Source of the DNA: Candidatus Cloacimonas sp. | Lineage (GTDB): Bacteria; Cloacimonadota; Cloacimonadia; Cloacimonadales; Cloacimonadaceae | NCBI GenBank assembly: GCA_023227825.1 | Contig: JALOCJ010000003.1 | Coordinates: 227,412 to 291,411 of the forward strand | DNA length: 64,000 nucleotides | Direction of reading: 5' to 3' | Shown here: positions 27,397 through 36,995 of the stretch, one piece after another | How positions within the stretch are numbered: the stretch's first letter is position 1 | Layout: every line of letters begins with the position of its first letter | Program-made: the position numbers and the translations under genes | The notes under the pieces: generated by a model | Databases searched by the model: none | What the model saw: the letters and a program-made list of their open reading frames with translations, nothing else | What the model was told of the DNA's origin: nothing

Positions 27397-27425
27397 TCCA
27401 TAAATTTTAGCTTATATCCTGTCAA
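27397..27425 (-). promoter_or_regulatory. Promoter of darTG
   Basis: On the minus strand TTGACA (27425-27420), a 17-base spacer and TATGGA lie about 30 bases before the darT start. Confidence 0.45.
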
Positions 27426-28152
27426 TAAAATTTTGTTTTTTCACTCAGATTCCCCCATTTTAAAAACAGGGTAGTATAAATTGTTGAGAATCAGTCCATT
27501 TCACTTTATAGTTAGAGATGTCGTATCCTGTTACATTAGTGAAATAATCGGACACCCGCTCAATAATGAGATAATAAAAGCAATTTTATATCTATTTCCA
27601 TAATTTGCTTGAGGAGAATATCACATTTGAGAAAGCAGCTGCCAGTTTGTCTATAATTTTTTTAAGGAATAGAGATAACACATTGCCCGGAACATCGTAT
27701 CAAAGACAGACCTACTGTCGTTGCTGCTATTATTAAAAAGACCAGGTAGATTCCAGAACCAGGAAGTTGTTTGAGTTGGCTTGGAGAAAGCTTAACAAGG
27801 TCGTTCAGGCAAATGGTAAAGACAATCTTTTGGATTGGCTGAATGCAACTTATTATAAGATAAATGTTTATCTTTATTTCCCTGCGGCTCACTGGAGCAG
27901 GATAAAGTGTACCAATGCACTCTAGCGCTTAACGGGTTGGAGCAATGCAGCTTATTATAAAAAAGAACTTGACTTGGATTATCAAGCTGGAAAGAATGCA
28001 ATTGGTTAATTGCTATAACATAGATTGCGAGAAACGAGGATGATAAAATGTCCTCAAATAACATGAGAAACAATGAGGTGGAATATATACCAACTTTTAG
28101 GACCAAACTGAACTCAGGGTTTCCCAAATAATTAAACACATAAGGAGAAGAA
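27426..28152. other. Gene-poor spacer between darTG and the T9SS protein
   Basis: There is no convincing gene. Two short frames on the minus strand (27662-27892, 27792-28139) overlap each other and lack ribosome sites. A similar phrase, TGCARCTTATTATAA, occurs near 27845 and 27947, suggesting a decayed internal duplication. Confidence 0.4.
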
Positions 28153-30312
28153 ATGAAACAATGTATATTATTGTTTGCCTTGGTGCTCGTTTTAATTCCT
28201 TTAAGTGGAACAGAAAGAGTAGGGGGTTGGATTCATAATGATACTGTCTGGACTGCAGTAAATAGTCCTTATATTGTGCATAGCTTTCTCTATATTGCTT
28301 CGGGAGTAACTCTTACGCTAGAACCCGGAGTTCAGGTTCTGGTTATGGGAGCTCCCAATAGTGTTGACTGGTATATGAGTTTTTTCTGGACGGGAACAGC
28401 AAGCCATCCAATTGAGCCAATTGCCAAAATGATATTGGTTTATGGTAAAATTGTGGCATTGGGCACAGAAGAAGAACCTATAATCTTTGATACCTATCAA
28501 CCTGATTCCAGTTATCGTTGGGAAGGAATTCATTTTTTTGAGGGTGCACCCAAATCCAGCTTTGAACATTGTTATTTTAAAAGAACATATATAGCACTTC
28601 TAGATTATATGTCAGGAATTTATTGTGGTGCTTTACGTTTTAATAATGGCAGATTCTATATTAGATATTGTACTTTTGAAACTAATAAAATTGGTATTGC
28701 TGGTCGTTTAAATGAAAATGCAATAATATATGGTTGTAAATTTTTATCTTTTGATCTAAGCGGTTTTCACCCTATCTCAGAGTTTATATCCATAACATCC
28801 ACTCTGGAAATTCCTCCTACCCTTATTATTTCCCGATGTGAATTTCAAGGAGTTTCTGATAGTATAGGTGCATCAAATGTTCATATGATAGCATTGTTTA
28901 ATAAATATATTAATTTCAAGGAGAGATATATGGTAAAAAGTGATCAATTGGATCGCTATACTGGAACATCTAGTTATTATGGGACTATTTCCACTAACTC
29001 TACACTTAAATTGTATTGTGGTTCCCGGGCTGAAACAGACACTGCCTATTGCCGTAGAAATATAATCATTAATTCTAATCATTCTGTTTATCGTTCTGAA
29101 TATGGCAGTAGTGGATCTGGTCATTTATTTGTTTCCGATAATTACATATACGGTTACGCGATATTATATATTAAAGCTCCCAATTCCGATATTAATAATA
29201 ATATTATAGAAACCCTTTTTAGCTGCCCCGTAGAGTTTATAACCTCTGATCCTTATGCACCGGTTCAACCCAGATTCTACAACAACCTATTAAGATATGT
29301 TAATCCTGATAATAATAATGCTATAGCAATAAGTTCCCGTTATTCATCACCCATATTATTTAATAATGATATAATCAATTATTCTTGTATTTTTGCTCCT
29401 GTGAACTCAACCGCCTTTTTTTATAATAATATTTTGGATGACGGATATATCTCTACCCGAAATAGTATGGAATCCATTATTGATCCTCCTCGACCCTCAT
29501 TCTATAATAATTGTTTACGGATAGCCCTTTCTCCGTCTTATACCCTGGTAGATAATATTTTTGCCGCTCCTTTATATACTGATTCTCTAGCAGGGGATTT
29601 TACTCTTAGTGCAAATTCTCCCTGTATAGATGTAGGAGCTTATGTTCCTTATATGCCGGTATATGATTTGCGCTATTATAAAAGATCTGTTTCCGGAACT
29701 AATAACGGTTTTCGGTTTACCGATATCGGGGCTTATGAATACAACTCGGTTTACATAGGTGGAATAAGCGGTTATGTTTATGATTCTTTAACTTTGGAAG
29801 CAGTGGATTGTGCCAAAATAGAAATAATCGGTAAATTGCCTGAATTCAGTGATACTTTGGGTTGTTTTCCTTATAAAACCGGTGCTGGAATTTATACTGT
29901 AAAAGTAAGTCGCTGGGATTATGAAGACCTGATTATACCTAATGTTACAGTTGTGGAAGGAGAGGATACTATTCTTAATATTCCCTTGGTGCGAAGTGCA
30001 ACAGACATTGAGGATAATACCTTACCTCCTGCCCAAGTGGACTTTGCCTTAAGTAACTATCCCAATCCTTTCAATCCGGAAACTATAATCAGTTTTATTC
30101 TTCCGGAAAGTGGAGAGGTGACCGTAAATATCTATAATGTAAAAGGGCAGAAAATTACGAATCTTTGTAATGAGATACTTTCTAAAGGTCATCATACCTT
30201 GCTTTGGAAGGGAACTGATGCTAATGGCTGTTCTCTTGCCAGCGGAATATATTTTGTGCGTTTAGAAACCAAAGGAAAAAGCCAGTGCTACAAAATGATG
30301 ATGGTAAAATAA
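28153..30312 (+). CDS. Secreted beta-helix protein with T9SS-type C-terminal domain
   Basis: This is a 719-aa exported protein. The signal peptide is MKQCILLFALVLVLIPLSG. A right-handed parallel beta-helix region (about 40-500) is rich in N/Y/I turns of the polymorphic-repeat type. A carboxypeptidase-regulatory-like domain follows (about 535-615, GGISGYVYDSLTLEAVDCAK). The C-terminal sorting domain (about 630-719) has the hallmark NYPNPFNPETIISF, IYNVKGQKI and SGIYFVRLET. It is probably displayed or released through a type IX-like pathway. The ligand is unknown. Confidence 0.82.
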   Translation: MKQCILLFALVLVLIPLSGTERVGGWIHNDTVWTAVNSPYIVHSFLYIASGVTLTLEPGVQVLVMGAPNSVDWYMSFFWTGTASHPIEPIAKMILVYGKIVALGTEEEPIIFDTYQPDSSYRWEGIHFFEGAPKSSFEHCYFKRTYIALLDYMSGIYCGALRFNNGRFYIRYCTFETNKIGIAGRLNENAIIYGCKFLSFDLSGFHPISEFISITSTLEIPPTLIISRCEFQGVSDSIGASNVHMIALFNKYINFKERYMVKSDQLDRYTGTSSYYGTISTNSTLKLYCGSRAETDTAYCRRNIIINSNHSVYRSEYGSSGSGHLFVSDNYIYGYAILYIKAPNSDINNNIIETLFSCPVEFITSDPYAPVQPRFYNNLLRYVNPDNNNAIAISSRYSSPILFNNDIINYSCIFAPVNSTAFFYNNILDDGYISTRNSMESIIDPPRPSFYNNCLRIALSPSYTLVDNIFAAPLYTDSLAGDFTLSANSPCIDVGAYVPYMPVYDLRYYKRSVSGTNNGFRFTDIGAYEYNSVYIGGISGYVYDSLTLEAVDCAKIEIIGKLPEFSDTLGCFPYKTGAGIYTVKVSRWDYEDLIIPNVTVVEGEDTILNIPLVRSATDIEDNTLPPAQVDFALSNYPNPFNPETIISFILPESGEVTVNIYNVKGQKITNLCNEILSKGHHTLLWKGTDANGCSLASGIYFVRLETKGKSQCYKMMMVK

Positions 30313-30570
30313 AATAGTGAGAGGGTAAAATAGACAGCAACCCTGATTTATTATAAAGATCTCTCCTAGATAACACAGACAAAAGAACAGGGGATGTTTT
30401 ATTATATTCTTTTCCACTTTATATTCCCTGCTCTGAGTTAATAGACCCAAGTTACTTCATTTCTCTTTTCCCTTTATGAAGAGAAAAAATCTTTTGTTGA
30501 CCTTCCATCTTGACAGAAAGCAGGTCTTGCAAAAAATAGCCATATAAAAAACAGAAGGGAAGAAAAAAAA

Positions 30571-31044
30571 GTGGAAAGACCTTCCTGGCAACAGTATTTT
30601 ATGGAGATGGCATATCTTGTTTCCAAGCGCAGTACTTGTTTGCGCCGAAAAGTAGGTGCTGTTTTAGTTCGGGATAATCAAATTATCGCTACAGGTTATA
30701 ACGGCAGCCCTAAAGGTGTTCCTCATTGCTCAGAAATTGGTTGTTTAAGAGAGCAGCAAAATGTTCCATCGGGAAAAAATCATGAGCTATGTAGAGGAGT
30801 TCATGCTGAACAAAATGCTATTATTCAAGCTGCTATAAATGGTTCTTCTACTCGGGGTGCTATTCTTTACTGTACCAATCAACCCTGCAGTATTTGTGCT
30901 CGTTTAATTATTAATGCTGAAATCAAAACCGTTTATATTGCCGAAACCTATCCTGATGAATTAGGGGAAGAACTCTTTCGTGAGGCAGGTGTTGAGCTTA
31001 TCCAGTTTGATTTGAAAAGTAATACGCTAAAGAAACTAATCTAA
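30571..31044 (+). CDS. dCMP deaminase (ComEB-like)
   Basis: This is a 157-aa zinc deaminase that converts dCMP to dUMP for thymidylate synthesis. The zinc and catalytic motifs are HAEQNAI (H and E) and CTNQPCSICA (two Cys). The N-terminal YFMEMAYLVSKRSTC and GYNGSPKGVPHC segments are typical of dCMP deaminases. The start is GTG. The stop overlaps the start of the ECF S component (TAATG), so the gene leads the transporter operon. Confidence 0.9.
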   Translation: MERPSWQQYFMEMAYLVSKRSTCLRRKVGAVLVRDNQIIATGYNGSPKGVPHCSEIGCLREQQNVPSGKNHELCRGVHAEQNAIIQAAINGSSTRGAILYCTNQPCSICARLIINAEIKTVYIAETYPDELGEELFREAGVELIQFDLKSNTLKKLI

Positions 31045-31583
31045 TGAGTATTTTTCGGCATTTTACTGTAAAGGACTTAATCATAATAACTTCCATAGCC
31101 GCTTTGGGAATAGCAATTAAGCCGGTTATTAATCCTGTAACTAAGTTAATTTCCACTCCTTTGGGAATACCTGGTGGTTCTATTACAGGTGGGCTTTATA
31201 TGCTCTGGTTGGTTTTAGCAGTTGTGATTGTAGATAAACCCCTCACCGGAACGCTTTTTGGTATTTTACAGTCAATTCTGGTTTTGCTAATTGGAATGGC
31301 AGGAAAGATGGGTGCTTTTTCTTTGGTGGCATATACAGCACCGGGGATTATTGCAGACCTTTTATTTTGGCTGCTGCCCTATAAGGATAAGCTGATAACG
31401 CATTTGTTTCTATGTGGTTGTGCCAATTTAACCGGGTCTTTGATTTCTTCCGCTATATTTTTTCGGATGCCGGCTGAGATAATTGTTTTCAATACCTGTA
31501 TGGCATTTAGTTCTGGTATTTTAGGTGGCTATCTTGGTTTTGGTATTTACCAATCACTAAAGGGAGCAAGGATTATTCAATGA
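31044..31583 (+). CDS. ECF transporter substrate-binding (S) component
   Basis: This is a 179-aa membrane protein with about five or six hydrophobic helices and the small size of ECF S components. It contains GGSITGGLYMLWLVLAV and GILGGYLGF-type glycine-rich helix segments. The following genes supply the ATPases and EcfT, so this protein should bind the vitamin or ion. Substrate cannot be predicted from the sequence. Confidence 0.75.
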   Translation: MSIFRHFTVKDLIIITSIAALGIAIKPVINPVTKLISTPLGIPGGSITGGLYMLWLVLAVVIVDKPLTGTLFGILQSILVLLIGMAGKMGAFSLVAYTAPGIIADLLFWLLPYKDKLITHLFLCGCANLTGSLISSAIFFRMPAEIIVFNTCMAFSSGILGGYLGFGIYQSLKGARIIQ

Positions 31584-32506
31584 AGAAGTATTTGTGTCTT
31601 TGGACTATACTGGGAGTTATTTTGACCCTATCATCTTTGGAACTAATAGATACTAAAGGTATTAGCTATTATTATGACAATACTGAACTGTATAAAAAGG
31701 AAATGCAGGAAATAAAAACCACCCGTGAGAATGATGGAATTGTGCGTCTTAACACCTGGCAGGGTTTTCGCTTTGATATTTGGTTGAAACAGCAAAAATT
31801 AGGCGATTTTGCCACCATCCGTTTTGAGTCCTCAGACCGCTATCAGGTAACTTTGGAAAAAGCTGAATTTGATTCCCTGGAAAGTTACATTGTTACAGGT
31901 CAAGATGGAGTTCCTTTTGAGGAAAATATGCTGCGCTTAATTTTTCCTGCTTTAAGAGAAATGCAATGGATAAAAGGTTTGGAGCGTGTTGTGCTGGAGA
32001 ATTTTCAACCGCTGATTCGTCCCCGTCGTTTTTATCTTATGCAGGAAACCTTGAAAAAATATACTTTACAACAAGACCCCAAACCCTTTGTAAAAACACA
32101 AGGTTGGTTTCTCAGTGATATTTTAATGGATTTATCAGAAGCGGAAGAAAAGCAGGTGATTTTATGCAGCAGAGATGGGCTGAAACAGCATTTAACCTAT
32201 CCTTTGCATTTGGAGGGAGCAATTCTGGAAAAGACAACCGAAGGGCATTACAATTTAAAAAGTCCTCAAATTCCGGGTGGAATGTGGATGAAGGATATTA
32301 TTTATCTGCAATGTGATAACTATGCTTTAATTAGCGATGATTCCATAAATCAGCTTATCCGTTTAGCTAAAACACTGCATTGGGAAACAACTCCGGAAAT
32401 GCAATTCAGGATTGTTTTTGAGGATGGGGAAGAAGTGATGAATTTTACCGATGCCTTAGCTGAACCGCAAGTTTTTAGAGGAGCGCTTTTCATAGAGATT
32501 TTCTGA
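31580..32506 (+). CDS. Exported protein of unknown function in the ECF operon
   Basis: This is a 308-aa protein with a likely signal peptide (MKKYLCLWTILGVILTLSS). The body contains WFLSDILMDLSEAEEKQVILCSRDGL-type and PGGMWMKDIIYL-type segments. These weakly recall the molybdopterin-binding fold of sulfite oxidases, and I do not rely on the match. Its position between the S component and the ATPase, with 4-base and 1-base overlaps, suggests a role in substrate capture or processing for the transporter. There is no recognised family. Confidence 0.5.
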   Translation: MKKYLCLWTILGVILTLSSLELIDTKGISYYYDNTELYKKEMQEIKTTRENDGIVRLNTWQGFRFDIWLKQQKLGDFATIRFESSDRYQVTLEKAEFDSLESYIVTGQDGVPFEENMLRLIFPALREMQWIKGLERVVLENFQPLIRPRRFYLMQETLKKYTLQQDPKPFVKTQGWFLSDILMDLSEAEEKQVILCSRDGLKQHLTYPLHLEGAILEKTTEGHYNLKSPQIPGGMWMKDIIYLQCDNYALISDDSINQLIRLAKTLHWETTPEMQFRIVFEDGEEVMNFTDALAEPQVFRGALFIEIF

Positions 32507-33852
32507 TGCTTATTTTGAAGGATTTCGGTATTTCCTTTGCGGAACGGAAATTATTGGATGATATCAATCTGAAAATTCCTGAGGGCTGTATATTTCATTT
32601 AAAGGGACCTAATGCCAGCGGGAAAAGTTCTTTGCTGAATGCTATCAGTGGAATAATTCCGGAATATGTGAAAGCCAAAACAACCGGTAACATTCTTTTG
32701 GGAAATATGGATTTGCAAACAATTCCCCTAAAAGAAAAATATCACTATTTATGGCATCAGTTAAGCGATACTGAAGCCCAGTTATTTTTCCCCGATTGCT
32801 TATCCGAACTTGCTTTTGCTTTGGAACATATTGCTTTGCCTCCAGAAATGATTATTCCTAAAATAAACCTAGCAGCAGGGCAATTTGGGTTGGAAAATAT
32901 GTTATATAGAGACCCTTCAACTCTTAGCGGAGGGGAGAAAAAACTTTTGCTTTGTGCTGTTGCTGAGACAATTAATCCTCTTTTACTGCTTTTAGATGAA
33001 CCCTTAAACGGATTGGATAAACAGGCAACCGATTTGGTCTTGAAGTGGCTTAAAAGCAAGAAAGAGCAAGGTAAAATTATAATAGTTGCGGATCACAATC
33101 CCCTGATAGATGCAATAGTTGATGGTTCATTCACTTTACCGGAAAATCCACGACCGCTAAAGTTGGACAATTCATTATTTATGAAAACAGATTTGAATTT
33201 GCAGAATAAGCAGGATTGTGCTGTAGGACATCTTCCTGAAGTTCTTTACAATATTGAAGAGCTCAGTTTTGCTTATCCTAATGCAGAACTTTTAGTAAAA
33301 GACCTGTCGCTGAACATAATGAACACAGAAAATATCCTGCTGCAAGGAAAAAATGGAGCCGGTAAAAGCACTTTACTTAAATTGCTAACAGGATTGCTAA
33401 AACCTGGAAAAGGGAAAATATCCTTGAAAGGAAAACAGCTGCAAGGTTTGGACTCTAAGAACTTTGCTCACTTTTATTACCAAAGCCAGATAACCAGAGA
33501 AAACCTTTTAGGAATAAGCGTTAAACAAAACTGGTTGTTCTGGCAACTGGCAATTTTAGAGCTTAATGATTTAACCTTAAAAGAAGACCCTTTGTTTACA
33601 GAGCTTTCTGCTGGACAGCAGAAAATGGTTTCACAGCAAATTTTACCTTATTTGTTATCCAAATTCTGGATATTGGATGAGCCCTTTGCTTCTTTGGATG
33701 AAAATGCTAGTAAGCAACTACTGCAATTACTGCAATATAAAAGCCAAAACTACCCGGGAATGCTGATTGTTTCTCATTTTTTGGAAGAACATAGGGAGCT
33801 TTTTGATAGAGTGCTCTCATTACGAAATCAAACCTTGCAAGAAGAAAAGTAA
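32506..33852 (+). CDS. ecfA: ECF transporter ATPase, two fused ABC domains
   Basis: This is a 448-aa protein with two complete ABC domains, an EcfA-EcfA' fusion that energises the ECF transporter. Domain 1 has GPNASGKSS (34-42), LSGGEKK (140-146) and LLLLDEPLNGLD (160-171). Domain 2 has GKNGAGKST (281-289), LSAGQQK (368-374) and WILDEPFASLD (388-398). Both Walker sets are intact. It overlaps its neighbours on both sides. Confidence 0.9.
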   Translation: MLILKDFGISFAERKLLDDINLKIPEGCIFHLKGPNASGKSSLLNAISGIIPEYVKAKTTGNILLGNMDLQTIPLKEKYHYLWHQLSDTEAQLFFPDCLSELAFALEHIALPPEMIIPKINLAAGQFGLENMLYRDPSTLSGGEKKLLLCAVAETINPLLLLLDEPLNGLDKQATDLVLKWLKSKKEQGKIIIVADHNPLIDAIVDGSFTLPENPRPLKLDNSLFMKTDLNLQNKQDCAVGHLPEVLYNIEELSFAYPNAELLVKDLSLNIMNTENILLQGKNGAGKSTLLKLLTGLLKPGKGKISLKGKQLQGLDSKNFAHFYYQSQITRENLLGISVKQNWLFWQLAILELNDLTLKEDPLFTELSAGQQKMVSQQILPYLLSKFWILDEPFASLDENASKQLLQLLQYKSQNYPGMLIVSHFLEEHRELFDRVLSLRNQTLQEEK

Positions 33853-34577
33853 TGAAAAAAAGTTCTCTTCATCCGTTAACTCATATCTTTATAGTTTTGT
33901 TGCTTTCCACTTTTGTTTTTATTGCTAAAACCCCGGCTTCTTTATTGTGCCTTACTATTTTGGCTATGCTTTATGCTGGGTGGCGGATGGAAAATGGTTG
34001 GCAAAAAGTTTTCCAGACGCTCTGGCATACTTTACCATTTTTATTGATATTAGCGTTCTTTCAAATTGTGTTTAGGCGTAAAGGAACGATGCTTTGGTCT
34101 TATGGAATATTAAAAATAACCAGGGAAGGAGTTCTTATTTCTGTTCAGCTGGCTGCACGTTTATTAACTGTTATTTATTGTGCCAAAGGATTAGCTGTAA
34201 TGAATTATACTGAATTTTCCAAAGCATTTTCTGCTTTGCGTTTACCTGAAGAGCTTTCTTTTATGCTATCTTATGCTATCCATTTAGTTCCCAAGTTTTT
34301 AAGCCAATTGAAGGGATTTGTTACAGGACTTAAATTACGGGGAATTGATGCAGCCAAGTTATCATTATCTAAACGCTTACAGGTTTATAAACAACTATCT
34401 ATAACGGCTTTAGCAGAACTAATAAGAAGCAGTGAAACAGCTGCTATTGCCTTGGAATTAAGAGGTTTTAGAAGTGAAGGTAAACATAGTATATTGCATC
34501 AACAGAAGTTCAGCTATCGGGATTTACTCTGTTTACTGATTTTCGGGGCATTGGTAGTATTGGTTATCCGGATTTGA
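33852..34577 (+). CDS. ecfT: ECF transporter transmembrane component EcfT
   Basis: This is a 241-aa membrane scaffold that links the ATPases to the S component. It has several hydrophobic helices. The two coupling-helix motifs of EcfT (Ala-Arg-Gly type) appear here as GLKLRGID (about 160) and ALELRGFRSEG (about 202). It starts on the ATPase stop (TAATG) and ends the operon. Confidence 0.88.
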   Translation: MKKSSLHPLTHIFIVLLLSTFVFIAKTPASLLCLTILAMLYAGWRMENGWQKVFQTLWHTLPFLLILAFFQIVFRRKGTMLWSYGILKITREGVLISVQLAARLLTVIYCAKGLAVMNYTEFSKAFSALRLPEELSFMLSYAIHLVPKFLSQLKGFVTGLKLRGIDAAKLSLSKRLQVYKQLSITALAELIRSSETAAIALELRGFRSEGKHSILHQQKFSYRDLLCLLIFGALVVLVIRI

Positions 34578-34805
34578 GGTTTCACGCAGATTTCGCAGAT
34601 TTCGCAGATTAGAATTAGAATAGGGATTCGGACAAATATAAGATGAAGAATGAATATTGCAATTGTAATTGTAGACAACTCTCAATGCTTTCGGTGTCCT
34701 TATTATATAAAATAAAATCTGCGGGAAACGAAACTGTCGGCATTAGTTTTTCCCTTTCACTTTTTCAATCCAGTTAATCAGTTAATCCAGTTATTTGTGT
34801 TCTGT

Positions 34806-36050
34806 CTATTTTTTCGTGCTGGCAGCAACAGCTTGGGGATGCTGTAAATTTTCCATATTCTTCAGCAGGGTCTGTTGCTGTGTTTTGAATCTTTCCATTT
34901 GCGTTGTATTCAGCTTTTCGGTTCCTACCATTTTCAAGTTTGCAGGATTGATATATTTTTTACCTTTGATTAAACCAAAATGCAGATGAGCTCCTGTAGC
35001 TCTTCCAGTAGCTCCAACGCGTCCAATAATTTGTCCTTTTTTTACGCTCTGTCCTTTTCGCACACTCATTGAGGAAAGGTGAGCATATTGAGTTAAAAGT
35101 CCACTGGGATGTTTTAAGCAAATTTCATTACCAAAACCACTGTTGTAACCTGCCTTTGTTACTTTTCCATTAGCAACAGCATAAACAGGAGTTCCATAAC
35201 GCGCACGATAATCAACTCCTTGATGATAAGCCCAGGTTCCATAAAAAGGATCAATGCGTTTACCGAAAGGAGAAACAAGATGAATTACAGATAGAGGAAA
35301 ACCAACTCCGTTGCTGTGGCAGCTTTTTCCTTCTTTAGTATAAAGACCATTGAGCACTGAATTTTCTTCTGCATCTTCATATCGGAACAGTTCACAAGTA
35401 CCTGTTCTTTTTCCACTATATTGAACATAGAATATTTTTCTGCCAGGCAGGGTTTTTCCTTCAAAAATGCATTCTTCTACAAAGACACGGAAAAAATCAC
35501 CATTACGGGCATCGCGAGCAAAATTTATTTCTGTTTCCAAGCTGTTATTTATTATCTGTTTATCCTGAGGAGCAAAACCCATTGCCAGAAGTGAAGCATC
35601 CAAGGTATCTTCTAATCTTCCTTCCAGGATTCTTTTAATTTTAGTTACCGGTAATGCTTCCAAATTATAGATCAGGGAATCTCCACTAACCGTAAAATGA
35701 TGACGGGTAATCGGTTCCTGCACAAACATCATTTTGGCTATATGTTGTTTATCTTCCGAAAGCAATATTTTAAGTGTATCACCGGGCTGAATAGTAGAAA
35801 CATCAATATAATCGCCAAAATTAAAAGCCAGCAAGCCAACTTCTTTCAGGGGTAAATTCAGGTTTGCCAGCACGGAAAAAATGCTGCCCCCGTCAGGAAT
35901 TGTTTCTATTATCCAGGGATTTGAGGGTTTTTCCGAATCAAGTTTAAATTCAACTGGGGGTTTAGGATTGATACCCATCAAACTAATCAGGCAAAAAGTG
36001 GCTATAAGCAGAAAAATAAAGGCGAGAAGAATATCTTTTCCCCAATTCAT
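34806..36050 (-). CDS. M23-family cell-wall metallopeptidase
   Basis: This is a 414-aa protein with an N-terminal membrane anchor (ILLAFIFLLIATFCLISLMG). A LysM/OapA-like region with GDTLKILLSEDKQ follows near 95-110. A C-terminal LytM/M23 domain has HQGVDYRARYGTPVYA and TGAHLHFGLI (zinc ligands H, D and HxH). It is expected to cut peptide cross-links in peptidoglycan. It is the last gene of the minus-strand operon and overlaps the CDF gene. Confidence 0.9.
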   Translation of the reverse strand: MNWGKDILLAFIFLLIATFCLISLMGINPKPPVEFKLDSEKPSNPWIIETIPDGGSIFSVLANLNLPLKEVGLLAFNFGDYIDVSTIQPGDTLKILLSEDKQHIAKMMFVQEPITRHHFTVSGDSLIYNLEALPVTKIKRILEGRLEDTLDASLLAMGFAPQDKQIINNSLETEINFARDARNGDFFRVFVEECIFEGKTLPGRKIFYVQYSGKRTGTCELFRYEDAEENSVLNGLYTKEGKSCHSNGVGFPLSVIHLVSPFGKRIDPFYGTWAYHQGVDYRARYGTPVYAVANGKVTKAGYNSGFGNEICLKHPSGLLTQYAHLSSMSVRKGQSVKKGQIIGRVGATGRATGAHLHFGLIKGKKYINPANLKMVGTEKLNTTQMERFKTQQQTLLKNMENLQHPQAVAASTKK

Positions 36051-36991
36051 AAGCTAACTCCAATATTGGTTTTGGAATCCGGTTCAAGGTCTGATTTAGA
36101 GTGTTTTTCACTGTAAGGATGAAAATGAATATGCACTTGTCTTAAGCCGGTGCTGAATTTATCCAGCAAGCGTTTTTCTACAGAATCGGAAATAACATTT
36201 CCTTTATCAACGCTGATATCTCCATCTACTGTAATAGTCATATTCACTGTAAAATAGGGACCGAAGCGATGAATGCCCAGGTCTTCAATACTACGAACTC
36301 CCTCCACAGCCAGTGCTTCGGTTCTCAGTTCACGCACAAAATCCTCGTCAGGAAAATAATCCATCAGTTCTCTTGAGGATTCCATTATTATTTCTACTCC
36401 GGTTTTAATAATATAAATAGCAACTACAGCTCCAGCAGCAGGGTCCATCCAATAATAGCCAAGACGACCAAATAGGACACCAACTACAACAGCTACGGCA
36501 GCCATAATATCATTCAGATGGTCATTAGCCAATGCTTTGAGAGTTGGATTTTTGGTTTTAGGTATGTTTTTACGGGTATAAGTATAAAGGAATATTTTCA
36601 AACCAAAGGTAAAGATAGCTATAACTAAAGTCCAAATAGATAAAGTATGTCCTATTTCTGTTTTGGAAAGCAAGTCATAAACCTTATTAACGGATTCCCA
36701 AAAGATGGCAATTCCGGTAGTGAGAATAAAAGCACCAACTACAATTGCAGAAATGGATTCCAGTTGTCTATGACCATAAGGATGTTCTATGTCAGCAGGT
36801 TTTTGAGCTTGTTGCATAAAGATTTTAACGGCAATGTAATAAACGACATCAGAAGTGGAATTTATGCCATCCGCTAAAAGGGCGGAACTATGTCCTAAGA
36901 TACCTACACAGGTTTTGAGAATAGATAATAATATATTGGAAAACAGACCTAAATTAACAGTTACTCGGGTTAAATTATCGCGGTCCGTCAC
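36047..36991 (-). CDS. Cation diffusion facilitator (CDF) metal exporter
   Basis: This is a 314-aa CDF protein with about six transmembrane helices and a cytoplasmic C-terminal domain. The metal site pattern is HSSALLADGINSTSDV (HxxxD of helix 2) and NDHLNDIMAA (HxxxD of helix 5). It exports Zn, Fe, Mn or Co by proton antiport. The start is GTG. It follows kamB by 4 bases, an unusual neighbour for the lysine genes. Confidence 0.9.
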   Translation of the reverse strand: MTDRDNLTRVTVNLGLFSNILLSILKTCVGILGHSSALLADGINSTSDVVYYIAVKIFMQQAQKPADIEHPYGHRQLESISAIVVGAFILTTGIAIFWESVNKVYDLLSKTEIGHTLSIWTLVIAIFTFGLKIFLYTYTRKNIPKTKNPTLKALANDHLNDIMAAVAVVVGVLFGRLGYYWMDPAAGAVVAIYIIKTGVEIIMESSRELMDYFPDEDFVRELRTEALAVEGVRSIEDLGIHRFGPYFTVNMTITVDGDISVDKGNVISDSVEKRLLDKFSTGLRQVHIHFHPYSEKHSKSDLEPDSKTNIGVSL

Positions 36992-36995
36992 TTTT

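Noticed and set aside
27662..28139. Two overlapping minus-strand frames between darT and the T9SS protein
   Set aside because: Weak starts, mutual overlap and low-complexity composition. No family resemblance.
34578..34805. GCAGATTTCGCAGATT repeats after ecfT, similar to short motifs near 13915 and 18150
   Set aside because: Short, simple direct repeats without structure. They could be noise in AT-rich spacers.
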